Assembly (NCBI GenBank): GCA_934675795.1 | Contig: CAKURW010000002.1 | Coordinates: 1-64,000 of the forward strand | Source: an uncultured Collinsella sp. | Lineage (GTDB): Bacteria; Actinomycetota; Coriobacteriia; Coriobacteriales; Coriobacteriaceae | Direction of reading: 5' to 3' | DNA length: 64,000 nucleotides | Shown: in pieces, positions 1 to 6,862 of the stretch | Layout: every line of letters begins with the position of its first letter | How positions within the stretch are numbered: the stretch's first letter is position 1 | The notes under the pieces: generated by a model | Databases searched by the model: none | The model's input: only the letters and a program-made list of their open reading frames with translations | What the model was told of the DNA's origin: nothing | Position numbers and translations under genes: made by a program

Positions 1-624
1 GCCGCTCGGCAGCACGGGGATGAAGCTCGTGGGGATGACCATGCTCGCCGACGGCGGAAAGAGCTGCGGCAGCGGCATCAGCGACCAGGCGAACCCACCC
101 ACGAGCTGCGCGGCGAGTGGGCAGAAGATGCCCGCGAGCATGCCGAGCCGCGCCGTGAGGAAGAGCCCTGCGGGGATCATCCACGCCGCGGTCACCGTGT
201 TGGCGAGCGCGCAGAGGAGCATCGTGAGCGTGCCCGCGGCCGTGAGGCCCTGCGAGGAGAACGCCGAGCCCGCGAGGTAGATGCCGAAGACCACGAGGTT
301 CGAGAGCGTGCAGAGCGCGAGGCACCAGAGCGCCTTGGCCCACCAGGCGCGCCCGAGCGGGAAGCCCAGGCCTAGAAGCCCCCGCATCCGCGTGCGCGCG
401 TCCGCCCGCGCGACGCAAGCCACCACGAGCGAGAGAGCCACGGGCAGGAAGAGCGCGTACCAGTAGTTCCACGCGCTGAAGATCTGCACGCCCCGGTAGG
501 GCATCGCGCCGAGCAGCGGCATCGGCAGCGCCATGAGCACGGCCAGGCGAACCGGTGCCGCGTGGCGCGACTTCAGGGCCTCGGCGCGCAGGCCCGCGAG
601 CAGGCCGCCTTTCTCGCCCGTCAT
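1..624 (-). CDS. ABC-2 exporter permease, lantibiotic-immunity type (C-terminus beyond window)
   Basis: This is the membrane subunit of an ABC exporter, most like the MutE/EpiE/NisE permeases that expel lantibiotics from the producer or a resistant cell. The frame is open for 208 codons from an ATG at 624 to the window edge; family members are about 240-250 aa, so only the last part is missing. Hydrophobic segments lie near residues 29-40, 49-70, 95-118 and 130-180. Its ATG overlaps the TGA of the ATPase gene by 4 bases, which implies translational coupling and one exporter. A second permease may follow outside the window. The lantibiotic link is inferred from the ATPase. Confidence 0.7.
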   Translation of the reverse strand, partial: MTGEKGGLLAGLRAEALKSRHAAPVRLAVLMALPMPLLGAMPYRGVQIFSAWNYWYALFLPVALSLVVACVARADARTRMRGLLGLGFPLGRAWWAKALWCLALCTLSNLVVFGIYLAGSAFSSQGLTAAGTLTMLLCALANTVTAAWMIPAGLFLTARLGMLAGIFCPLAAQLVGGFAWSLMPLPQLFPPSASMVIPTSFIPVLPSG

Positions 625-1349
625 GCCGCCACCTCCCCGCGTGCTCGTCGCCCCTCCCGGCAGAAGCTCATGAAGAGTTCCTCGAGGTCCTGCCCGGGCC
701 GAAGCGCATCCTCGTAGGCGAGGCGCCCCCCGCAGATGATGCCGATGGTGTCAGCCATCTGCTGCACCTCGGAGAGGATGTGGCTCGAGACGATCACCGT
801 CGTGCCCGCCGCCGCGAAGCCGCGGATCTGGTCGCGCAGCTCCTCGATGCCGATGGGGTCGAGGCCGTTGGTGGGCTCGTCGAGCACGAGCAGGCGCGGC
901 CGGGCGATCAGCGCCAGCGCGAGCCCCAGGCGCTGCCGCATGCCCATCGAGAAGCGCCCGGCGCGCTTCTTCCCGGTGTCCGCGAGGTCCACGGCGGCGA
1001 GCACCTCATCTACGCGGCTCTCGGGAAGGCCCAGCAGCGTGGTGCGCACGCGCAGGTTCTCGCGCGCGGTGAGGTTGGGGTAGAGCGGCGCCTCCTCGAT
1101 GAGGCTGCCGATTGCGTAGAGGTCCTCGCGGCGCCAGGCGTGCCCGGCAAAGAGGATCTCCCCGGCCGTCGGCCGCAGCATCCCGCAGATCATCTTGAGC
1201 GTTGTCGACTTGCCGGCGCCGTTGGGACCGAGCAGCCCGTACACCTCGCCCTCGCGGATATGAAGGCTCACGTCGGCCACGGCGTCCTGCGCCTGGTCGC
1301 CGCGGCCGAAGCGCTTGGTGAGCCCGCGCGTCTCGAGCATGTAATCCAT
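621..1349 (-). CDS. ABC transporter ATP-binding protein, LanF/MutF type
   Basis: This ATPase (242 aa) energises the permease next to it. Walker A (GPNGAGKST) is at residues 41-49, the signature SMGMRQRL at 134-141, Walker B LLVLDEP at 153-159, and a switch histidine lies in SSHILSE. Between Walker A and the signature, SLIEEAPLYP has Glu where most ABC proteins have the Q-loop Gln; an E-loop is a known trait of lantibiotic immunity ATPases, which supports that subfamily. A weak AAAGGA ribosome site precedes the ATG. The divergent neighbour is a broken TetR gene with a palindrome upstream, so the exporter was probably TetR-controlled. The natural substrate is unknown. Confidence 0.85.
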   Translation of the reverse strand: MDYMLETRGLTKRFGRGDQAQDAVADVSLHIREGEVYGLLGPNGAGKSTTLKMICGMLRPTAGEILFAGHAWRREDLYAIGSLIEEAPLYPNLTARENLRVRTTLLGLPESRVDEVLAAVDLADTGKKRAGRFSMGMRQRLGLALALIARPRLLVLDEPTNGLDPIGIEELRDQIRGFAAAGTTVIVSSHILSEVQQMADTIGIICGGRLAYEDALRPGQDLEELFMSFCREGRRARGEVAA

Positions 1350-1513
1350 GGGCTTATCCTTTCTCTTCCGGGCGCGCGGGCCGAGCCACCGTGCCCGCGC
1401 GCCTTACCTTTCGGGTTCAACATCCATGGTGGGGCGCGTTTCTAACGAAGCTGTAACGGCCGTTGGGCTCTTTTGGCGCCAGCCCTTCTCGACCCGTACG
1501 CCACTCATGGTAT

Positions 1514-1528
1514 GTTTATCGCGATAAC
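1514..1528. promoter_or_regulatory. Palindromic candidate TetR operator
   Basis: The core TTATCGCGATAA (1516-1527) is a perfect 12-base palindrome. It lies 17 bases before the start of the tetR remnant and about 165 bases before the divergent ABC operon. TetR proteins usually bind such sites in their own intergenic region. The role is inferred from position and symmetry. Confidence 0.4.
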
Positions 1529-1544
1529 AAGGACGGAGGTGCTC

Positions 1545-1646
1545 GTGGCACGCAATAAGTACCCGGAGGAGACGGTCGAGAAGATTCTCGACGTTGCCGA
1601 GCGGCTCCTCGTGGAGCGCGGCTACGAGCACACCACGATGATCTGA
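1545..1646 (+). pseudogene. Truncated TetR-family regulator (N-terminal 33 codons)
   Basis: A GTG start behind an ACGGAGG ribosome site opens a frame that looks like the first helix of a TetR DNA-binding domain (ILDVAERLLVERGYEHTTM), then meets TGA at 1644. Normal TetR proteins are about 190-220 aa, so the recognition helix and ligand domain are gone. The following bases encode part of an unrelated HsdS protein, so the truncation looks like a recombination junction. It lies divergent to the ABC exporter it probably once repressed. Confidence 0.55.
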
Positions 1647-1647
1647 A

Positions 1648-1827
1648 GAGCAATACGCTAAATCGAAAAAGGTAATCGAAGCCGCGCCTGTGGACTTATC
1701 GAGGGTCGAGATTCCCGCCCCATCCATCGGCACCCAGCAGAAGGTCGTCGACATCCTCGATCGCTTCGGCACCCTAACCAAATCGCTCACCGACGGTAGG
1801 ATAAACCCCCATGAATATATGAATTGA
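1648..1827 (+). pseudogene. hsdS: C-terminal fragment of a type I restriction specificity subunit (HsdS)
   Basis: Directly after the tetR stop, an open frame of 59 codons without a start encodes VEIPAPSIGTQQKVVDILDRF followed by a TLTKSLTDG segment. This pattern (IPxPxxxxQxKIVxILDxF) is the conserved end of an HsdS target-recognition half. The usual LPAEIxARRKQYEYYR tail is missing. No hsdR or hsdM gene is in the window, so this is an orphan scar from recombination. Confidence 0.5.
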
Positions 1828-1924
1828 CCTGCTGACTCCAATGAAGATTGGAGGGTAACTGCCAGGGGTGACGGCCCAGCGAGTGTTATTTTGCGAGCTA
1901 GGCGCATCGAAAGCGACCTTTCGT

Positions 1925-2075
1925 GGTATAAACTACTTGCCGGAAGCCGCGGCTTTCAGAGTACGGCTTACGTGTACGTTTAACCTCCGTGGGCGACGGG
2001 GTGCCGCAAGGCGTAGAATATCGCCCACCTGTAGGGGCCTGCAGCGATGCGGGCCCCGCTTCGTATGAAGGGGGC
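1925..2075 (+). other. Structured leader, possible RNA antitoxin, upstream of the ToxN-like gene
   Basis: About 150 bases before the toxin-like gene contain several inverted repeats: AAGCCGCGGCTT near 1944, GTGGGCGA paired with TCGCCCAC between about 1988 and 2028, and GGGGCC paired with GGCCCC between about 2034 and 2057. A TATAAA box occurs near 1927. Type III antitoxins are structured RNAs encoded just here, but they usually have tandem repeats, and none are obvious. It could instead be an ordinary regulated leader. Confidence 0.3.
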
Positions 2076-2082
2076 GCAACCG

Positions 2083-2532
2083 ATGAAGATCGTATCCATC
2101 TCCCAGGACTTCTTCGATCTCGTCGAGGGCGACCGCGAGCTCATGCTTAAGCACAATCGTCCCTGCATCGTGGTGGTGAGGCTGCGTTTCCGCGGGAAGC
2201 GCAGGGACTTTGCCGTGCCGCTGCGTTCCAACATCGCCCCTAACGTGCCCAAAGACCAGTACTTTGCGTTGCCACCCCGCCCCACGACGCGCCCCGGCTG
2301 CCGCCACGGCATCCACTACATCAAGATGTTCCCCATAACCAAGGCCTACCAGCGCCGCTTCAGGACCGAGGGCTCGGCCTACTACGAGACGCTCCAGCGC
2401 ATCATCGATGGCAACACCAAGCGCATTGTCTCCGAGTGCCAGGCGTACCTCGACCGCTACGAGCGCGAGGAAAGGCCTCGCTTTGCCGTCGACATCGACC
2501 GCATCGTGGGGCTGCTGGAGGGCGAGAAGTAG
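2083..2532 (+). CDS. Candidate type III toxin, ToxN/CptN/TenpN-like endoribonuclease
   Basis: The 149-residue protein starts MKIVSISQDFFDL. It then shows HNRPCIVVV, a basic segment, FAVPLRSNI and GIHYIKMFPI, and ends with a helical segment starting AYYETLQRIIDGNTKRI. Short size, the RP...V start, the PLRS/PLTS motif and the C-terminal helix match the ToxN/AbiQ/CptN ribonucleases, which cut RNA and are inhibited by a neighbouring RNA. I chose the ATG at 2083 rather than 2047 because the homology starts there. A good terminator follows. The family call is by eye; without an RNA repeat array it stays probable. Confidence 0.5.
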   Translation: MKIVSISQDFFDLVEGDRELMLKHNRPCIVVVRLRFRGKRRDFAVPLRSNIAPNVPKDQYFALPPRPTTRPGCRHGIHYIKMFPITKAYQRRFRTEGSAYYETLQRIIDGNTKRIVSECQAYLDRYEREERPRFAVDIDRIVGLLEGEK

Positions 2533-2556
2533 GGCACCTCGGCTCAGTCACGAGCC

Positions 2557-2579
2557 ATGCGGAGTCGCTCCGCATTTTT
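2557..2579 (+). terminator. Rho-independent terminator
   Basis: ATGCGGAG pairs with CTCCGCAT around a TCG loop, followed by TTTT. It sits 25 bases after the toxin-like gene. Confidence 0.8.
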
Positions 2580-2740
2580 GAACGCCGCTTGTGCGTCCCA
2601 AATACTTGAGAAACAAGCTGTGAAGTGCGGTGGCGCGCCCGTGCCCGTGCATAGCCGTCACCATCAGCGTCTACGCGGCGTCGGCTTCAAGTGGAACTGA
2701 CGCCGCTGCTGTATATGGTTTGCCTTGCTGCGAATGGCGA

Positions 2741-3148
2741 TCAATGCCCGCGATGCTTCTGCTTGCGCTTCAACTTTCGCTGCTCGAAGCGCGTCTCCGC
2801 CTCATCCGCGCGACGCTGACTTCTTGCTTGAGCCGACTCCCGCTTCATCGCTTCCCGCTGTGCCGCGAGCGCCTGTTGTGCCTTGGTGCTCACCGCGGGC
2901 CGTTTAAGGGCTTTCGCTGCCTCGCGAGCGCGCCGCTTGGGGTTCTTCGCGGGCTTGCTCGCCTCGGTCGAATCGTGACCGAAGAACGAGAGCTTCGCCC
3001 ATTTGCTGGCAACGAATCGCAGGATCTCCTCATTGGACGGTTCTGCGCCGAAGACGATGCGGGCGGCGCCGTATCTGCCGTCCTCGACATGCTCCGCCAG
3101 CCCGACCCAAAATTGGCCGTCGTGATATGACGATGAGCAGCAAGTCGC
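2741..3148 (-). pseudogene. yjdF: YjdF-family (DUF2992) protein with damaged start
   Basis: The frame encodes YHDGQFWVGLAEHVEDG, FGAEPSNEEILRFV, NPKRRAREAAKALK, STKAQQALAAQ and a basic tail ending KQKHRGH. This order is diagnostic of YjdF proteins (about 130-140 aa), which in Bacillales are controlled by an azaaromatic-sensing RNA. The usual N-terminus (M-x-L-x-V-YHDGQ) is not in frame: LLLIV is encoded one frame over, so a single extra base near 3128 separates it, and there is no start codon with a ribosome site. It is therefore probably a pseudogene. No yjdF riboswitch was recognised upstream. Confidence 0.6.
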
Positions 3149-3167
3149 TGATAGCCGCCCTGCGAAG

Positions 3168-3629
3168 CTAGTTGCCTTGTTCGCAGTCGGGCCGCAGGCC
3201 GCACCTACGCTCGAGCTCTGCCACGAGGGCATCGTTGTCGGTCACCGAGACGATGGCGTCGCCGTCGTAGGGCGCCTTGATATAGACGCGGTCGAGCGAA
3301 TTGGCCGTCCCCGCCCAGAGCGTCCTGGTGCGCCGAACGCCCCGCACGTGGGCGTAGGGTATCACCGAACGCATCCCAGCATACACGACGACGAGGCGGT
3401 CGCCGTAGAGCTCGAGGCGGTTGCTGCGGACGGGAAGGGCGGCCAGGGCCACGAGGGCCGGGACGGGCAGCAGCGCGAGCCAGCCCCATAGGAGCGCGGG
3501 ACTCGAGCTCAGGAAACACGCGATACACGCCGCGGATAAACCGCCCGCCACAATCACCATGGCCGCTATGAACCACGGGTCTGTCCTGCCGGGAAACACC
3601 CGCTCCGGACGCTCGCCCTTCTCACCCAT
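3168..3629 (-). CDS. Membrane-anchored bacterial PH-domain protein
   Basis: This is a 153-residue protein with two membrane segments (about residues 18-41 and 45-67) followed by a small beta-rich domain (NRLELYGDRLVVVYAG, then VRGVRRTRTLWAG). The layout is that of YdbT/bPH-domain proteins, whose role is generally unknown. The ATG at 3629 is preceded by a strong GGGAGGGAGG site 7 bases away, which decides the start over longer frames. It ends 20 bases before the yjdF remnant on the same strand. Confidence 0.65.
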   Translation of the reverse strand: MGEKGERPERVFPGRTDPWFIAAMVIVAGGLSAACIACFLSSSPALLWGWLALLPVPALVALAALPVRSNRLELYGDRLVVVYAGMRSVIPYAHVRGVRRTRTLWAGTANSLDRVYIKAPYDGDAIVSVTDNDALVAELERRCGLRPDCEQGN

Positions 3630-4010
3630 TACGGCCTCCCTCCCGACGCCCTCCCTGGCGGAGCGTGGGGCCGGAGAGTGCCTTGAACCCGTCGCCGACC
3701 ATCTCGCCCTCCGTTCTGTGGGTCTTCTGTAGTGGTGTGTACCCCCGACTGTTCGACGGATGTCGTACGATTGAACGTTTTTCGAACTGTTTTTTAAGAT
3801 GGGTGCGGCAGGATCGAGCAGATTGTTCGCACGAGAGGCTCCCCGCCGCCGCGCCCGGTCTCGGGTTCGATGCATCGACATCCGTCTCAGGTGGTGTCTC
3901 CGCTGCGCGACATTGCAGGGGGCAAAGCCGAGATGTCATGGGGCGCGCCGAGGCTTTGCCCGCGGGGCGAAGATTCTAGGGGTCCGACGTGGCCTGGAGG
4001 GGAGACGGAC
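3630..4010. other. Gene-free interval
   Basis: About 380 bases upstream of the PH-domain gene. Both strands have only short overlapping frames with no ribosome sites or recognisable motifs. The stretch around 3770-3800 is T-rich and may hold the promoter for the PH gene on the minus strand. Confidence 0.4.
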
Positions 4011-4253
4011 ATGCAAGCGCTTATGACTGAGGAGCTGGCCGAGTGCCTGCCGCCGCTGTACGCGACCGAGGGAGGGGCACTCGCCCTCGACCTCACAAAC
4101 CCGGAAGGCGAGGACCACCTTGACCTCTGGTGCTCGCTTACCATCAACCTTTCGGGTGACCCCTTCGCCTCCACGTGGCGCATTCACACTTGTGCCCGGC
4201 ATCATGGGCATGGGCGTCGCCAAGTCGGCCGACGGGGCGCAAGCCCCTGTTGA
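4011..4253 (+). pseudogene. DUF2958-like N-terminal fragment
   Basis: An ATG with a strong ribosome site (GGAGGGGAGACGGAC) opens a frame starting LMTEELAECLPPLYATEGG, close to the start of DUF2958 proteins (LMTKELxxxLPxLYATE), small proteins common on plasmids and conjugative elements. The expected aromatic-rich core does not follow and the rest (to 80 aa) looks like out-of-frame sequence. It is read as a decayed remnant of mobile-element cargo. Confidence 0.3.
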
Positions 4254-4589
4254 CTCAACGTTCGACGAGATAAACCGCATGTTCTCAAAGCTCGGCTTTA
4301 TCGATTACAATTCACGCCTCGCGCAAGGGCCGTTCTACTCCCCAAACCTAATCTGCCTGTCGCACGCATCGAGGCGACGGGGCGGCGCCTCCTCGCGTGA
4401 GTCAATTCCTGTTTTACTGGTGCGGATCCCAACATGCCCTTATGCATGGTCCCCTGCCGCTTTCGAAACTTCAAAACCATTCGATTTTCGAAACTGAGTG
4501 GGAATAAGCTATCGGTACGCTTTTTTATAAAATGTAAAAAAGCACCCCCATAACTGATGAAATGGACGCTGAGAAAAAGGGGTGCATCT
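4254..4589. other. No recognisable gene
   Basis: Short frames only. One frame near 4250-4320 encodes STFDEINRMFSKLGFIDYNSR, faintly like the end of a Crp-type winged helix, too short to name. Base composition becomes AT-rich around 4500-4560. Confidence 0.3.
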
Positions 4590-4895
4590 TGCGTATATAC
4601 CGACGTGAAGATCTACCTCTATCTTGCATCGCGCGGGTATGAGCTTTCTGTGGCCCGTATTGGGAAGCTCGAGTGTGACTTCATCGCTCGTAGGCGCAAT
4701 GCTTACGCCTACATCCAGGTCTCTATGTCGATTGCCGACAGAGGCGTCGAGGAGCGCGAGTACAGGCCGTTCGGCCACATCAGGGATGGTTGTCCGCGCT
4801 ACTTGTTCACGCTTGATCCTCTATTGCAGGAGAGGGATGGCATCAGGCACCTTAACATGGCGTCGTTTATGCAAGATGGCGGTGATCTTATTTGA
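4590..4895 (+). pseudogene. C-terminal fragment of an AAA ATPase (DUF4143 domain)
   Basis: The frame encodes LASRGYELSVARIGKLECDFIA, then YIQVSMSIAD, EREYRPF and DGIRHLNMASF. These are the conserved parts of the nuclease-like DUF4143 domain at the end of AAA_14 ATPases (RGYxVxVGKxxxxEVDFVA...YIQVxxSL...REFxPLxxI...GIxHxNxxDFL). The ATPase part (about 300 aa) is absent, so this is a 5'-truncated remnant. It is one of several AAA ATPase scars in this half of the window. Confidence 0.55.
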
Positions 4896-4998
4896 GCGGC
4901 GGCCAGATTCCTTTGCTCCCTAGTGCGCAAACAGCGCGGGTATCAAATGAGGACCATTGCCTCACGTAGAATCGATAGATTGAAAACTTGTTTTGATG

Positions 4999-5030
4999 TT
5001 GACAGGCTTTTGGCCAGTGGCTCCTATTGT
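4999..5030 (+). promoter_or_regulatory. Candidate promoter of the flavodoxin-like reductase
   Basis: A perfect TTGACA (-35) at 4999-5004 is followed by TCCTATTGT around 5022-5030 as a possible -10. The spacing of 17-20 bases is uncertain. It lies about 100 bases before the gene start at 5132. Confidence 0.4.
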
Positions 5031-5131
5031 CGAGTGGGAATAGCGGAAACGAGGCGATTGAATAACTCCATCCGTTTAGGTTAAAACAAAAAATATGCCG
5101 CGCGCCTGTGGCATGAAGGAGGGAGATTTCT

Positions 5132-5662
5132 ATGAATATCGTTGTATTGAGTGGTAGCCCGCGCAAGGGCGCCAATACCGACACCATGGTCGAGGCCTTT
5201 GCCGAGACCGCGCGTGAGGGCGGCAATACGGTCGAGGTCATCCGCGTTGCCAGTAAGAAAATCGCTGGTTGCCTGGGGTGTCAGTATTGCTTCGCCCACG
5301 AGGGCACTTGCGTGCAGAAGGATGACATGGCCAAGGTGATCGAGTCGCTGAAAGACGCCGACATGGTTGTCTTCGCTTCGCCTATCTACTGGTTTGATAT
5401 CACTGCGCAGGAGAAAGCCGCCATCGACCGCCTGTACGCCTTCGGTGCTACGGGCTTCCCGTTCACCAAGACGGCCCTTTTGCTCGATAGCCACAGCGAG
5501 GGCGTCTATGATGCGGCGATTGCTATGTACAGGGCCACATGCGCGTACTGCAAGTGGGAGGACCAGGGCATTGTCACCATTAGCGGCATGACCGAGCGCG
5601 ACAGCATGGCCTCCTCGCCCAAGTTGGAAGAGGTGCGAGAGCTCGCTCGCAAGCTCGCCTAA
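5132..5662 (+). CDS. Flavodoxin-fold NAD(P)H-dependent FMN oxidoreductase
   Basis: A 176-residue cytoplasmic protein of the NADPH-dependent FMN reductase family. The N-terminal strand and phosphate loop read MNIVVLSGSPRKGANT (FMN phosphate binding), followed by GCLGCQYCFAHEGTC, a cysteine cluster typical of the multimeric reductase subgroup, and ASPIYWFDITAQEKAAIDR around the flavin ring. An AAGGAGGGAGA ribosome site lies 7 bases before the ATG. It is monocistronic between remnants and looks intact. Electron partner and substrate are unknown; azo, nitro or quinone reduction are usual family roles. Confidence 0.85.
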   Translation: MNIVVLSGSPRKGANTDTMVEAFAETAREGGNTVEVIRVASKKIAGCLGCQYCFAHEGTCVQKDDMAKVIESLKDADMVVFASPIYWFDITAQEKAAIDRLYAFGATGFPFTKTALLLDSHSEGVYDAAIAMYRATCAYCKWEDQGIVTISGMTERDSMASSPKLEEVRELARKLA

Positions 5663-5770
5663 GGACAAGAAGAACGCATGGCAACCAGCGTTATTTGAAG
5701 CACTTGCCGTCCTTGCCAGGTGAATCGTTGATTGCCGTGCGCCGTTGCCCTTGCGGACAATCTTGGCGTG

Positions 5771-6659
5771 CTAAAACGCCTTCTCGTTCAAGAATTCCCT
5801 GAACGCGGGAATGTCAAAGCCAACGAGACCACGCCCGCGCTCTCCGATGACGCCGTCCTCCAGGAGGCGGCGTTTGTATTGGCTTGCGTAGTTGCTGGCG
5901 ACGCCCATGCGTTTGGCTATCTCCGAGACCCTGCTGGGGCCAGAATCGGGCAGCATCGCGAGCAAAAACTCAATGTCTTTATCGGAAAGCTCCCGATAGG
6001 TTGTTTCGAGAATTCGATCACGCAGTTCCATGCGGGCAAGCAGAGAACCCTGCTGTACATCAGGTGCACTGATTTTGGGCGAGTTCTCCGAAACATCCCA
6101 TGTGCGATATCCGACGAGCTGCATCATATAGGGAAATCCGTCGACGGCCTTCACGGCATCCTCGAGCGCTTCTGGCGTGATTGAGCGGCCTACGGCCTCA
6201 ACGGTTTTGCGGAATGCATTTGCAATTTCAACGTCAGTGATTCGTCCCAACTGATGATATTGGGAACGCCTGAGGAACGAGACGGAATCGTTACGCAGCA
6301 ACGCCGATACTTTGTAGGGCAGTCCTGCCATGAGTAGGGCAACTTTTTTACCTTCGCGTACAAAGTGCTGGTAAACAGAGGCAAATTGAAGCATTTCTTC
6401 GAGATCGACGGTGACTTCATCGATGGTGATGAGAAGTCCGATGTCATGTTTTTCGAGTTGCTTAAAGATGCCATTCATGCGCGTGCGCCAGTTGCCCTGA
6501 GCCTCTTGAGCATATGTCCAATCGATGCCCACTGGGCCAATTTGAACACCGTTTATGCGCGCGTGAGGCTGTGAGAGGTAGCTATCTGCGGCTTCTTTGG
6601 TTCGCTCGATAATATCTTCGAGCATGCCTGGCATGGCGGAGCCATTTGCTGTACTCCAT
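5771..6659 (-). pseudogene. AAA ATPase with C-terminal winged helix, P-loop deleted
   Basis: The first codons (MEYSKW) follow an AAAGGAG site and an ATG at 6659, then join out of frame to SAMPGMLEDIIERTKEAA. The segment between them, which in this family carries Walker A, is missing. The remaining frame keeps LLITIDEV (Walker B), MAGLPYKV, the VDGFPYMMQLVGY sensor region and a C-terminal winged helix (SEIAKRMGVASNYASQYKRRL). Full-length relatives are about 380-400 aa. So this is an internal deletion allele that cannot bind ATP normally. The same family is represented by a second decayed copy at 22960-23175. Confidence 0.6.
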
Positions 6660-6668
6660 GGTGGCTCC

Positions 6669-6724
6669 TTTGCAAGTTTTGCTAATTTTTGCAACTTTTG
6701 CTAACTTTTGCGAGTTTTGCTAAC
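6669..6724. repeat. Three tandem 19-base TTTTGC repeats, candidate operator
   Basis: The composite unit TTTTGCRASTTTTGCTAAY occurs nearly three times in a row. The block starts 10 bases before the ATG of the AAA ATPase gene and covers its ribosome-site and promoter region on the minus strand. Such iterons are typical for autoregulation, and the ATPase ends in a winged helix that could bind them. The role is inferred. Confidence 0.5.
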
Positions 6725-6787
6725 GGCTTAGGACGGTGCGGGAAGCCCCCGTATCGTCGACATTTCCGAGGATGACCTCCGCAACGA

Positions 6788-6828
6788 GCGGGGCCCGGGG
6801 CGCGATATTGCTGCGCTCCGGGCCCCGC
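6788..6828. terminator. Long GC hairpin behind the topoisomerase A gene
   Basis: GCGGGGCCCGG (6788-6798) pairs perfectly with CCGGGCCCCGC (6818-6828), and an inner GCGC pair extends it. There is no T-run on either side, so termination is probable rather than certain. Confidence 0.5.
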
Positions 6829-6862
6829 TGCTTTGTAAAACTATGGCGGTTCTGCCGTCGTC

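Noticed and set aside
1404-1907. 167-codon minus-strand frame
   Set aside because: It runs opposite the tetR/hsdS remnants and across the palindrome, with no ribosome site.
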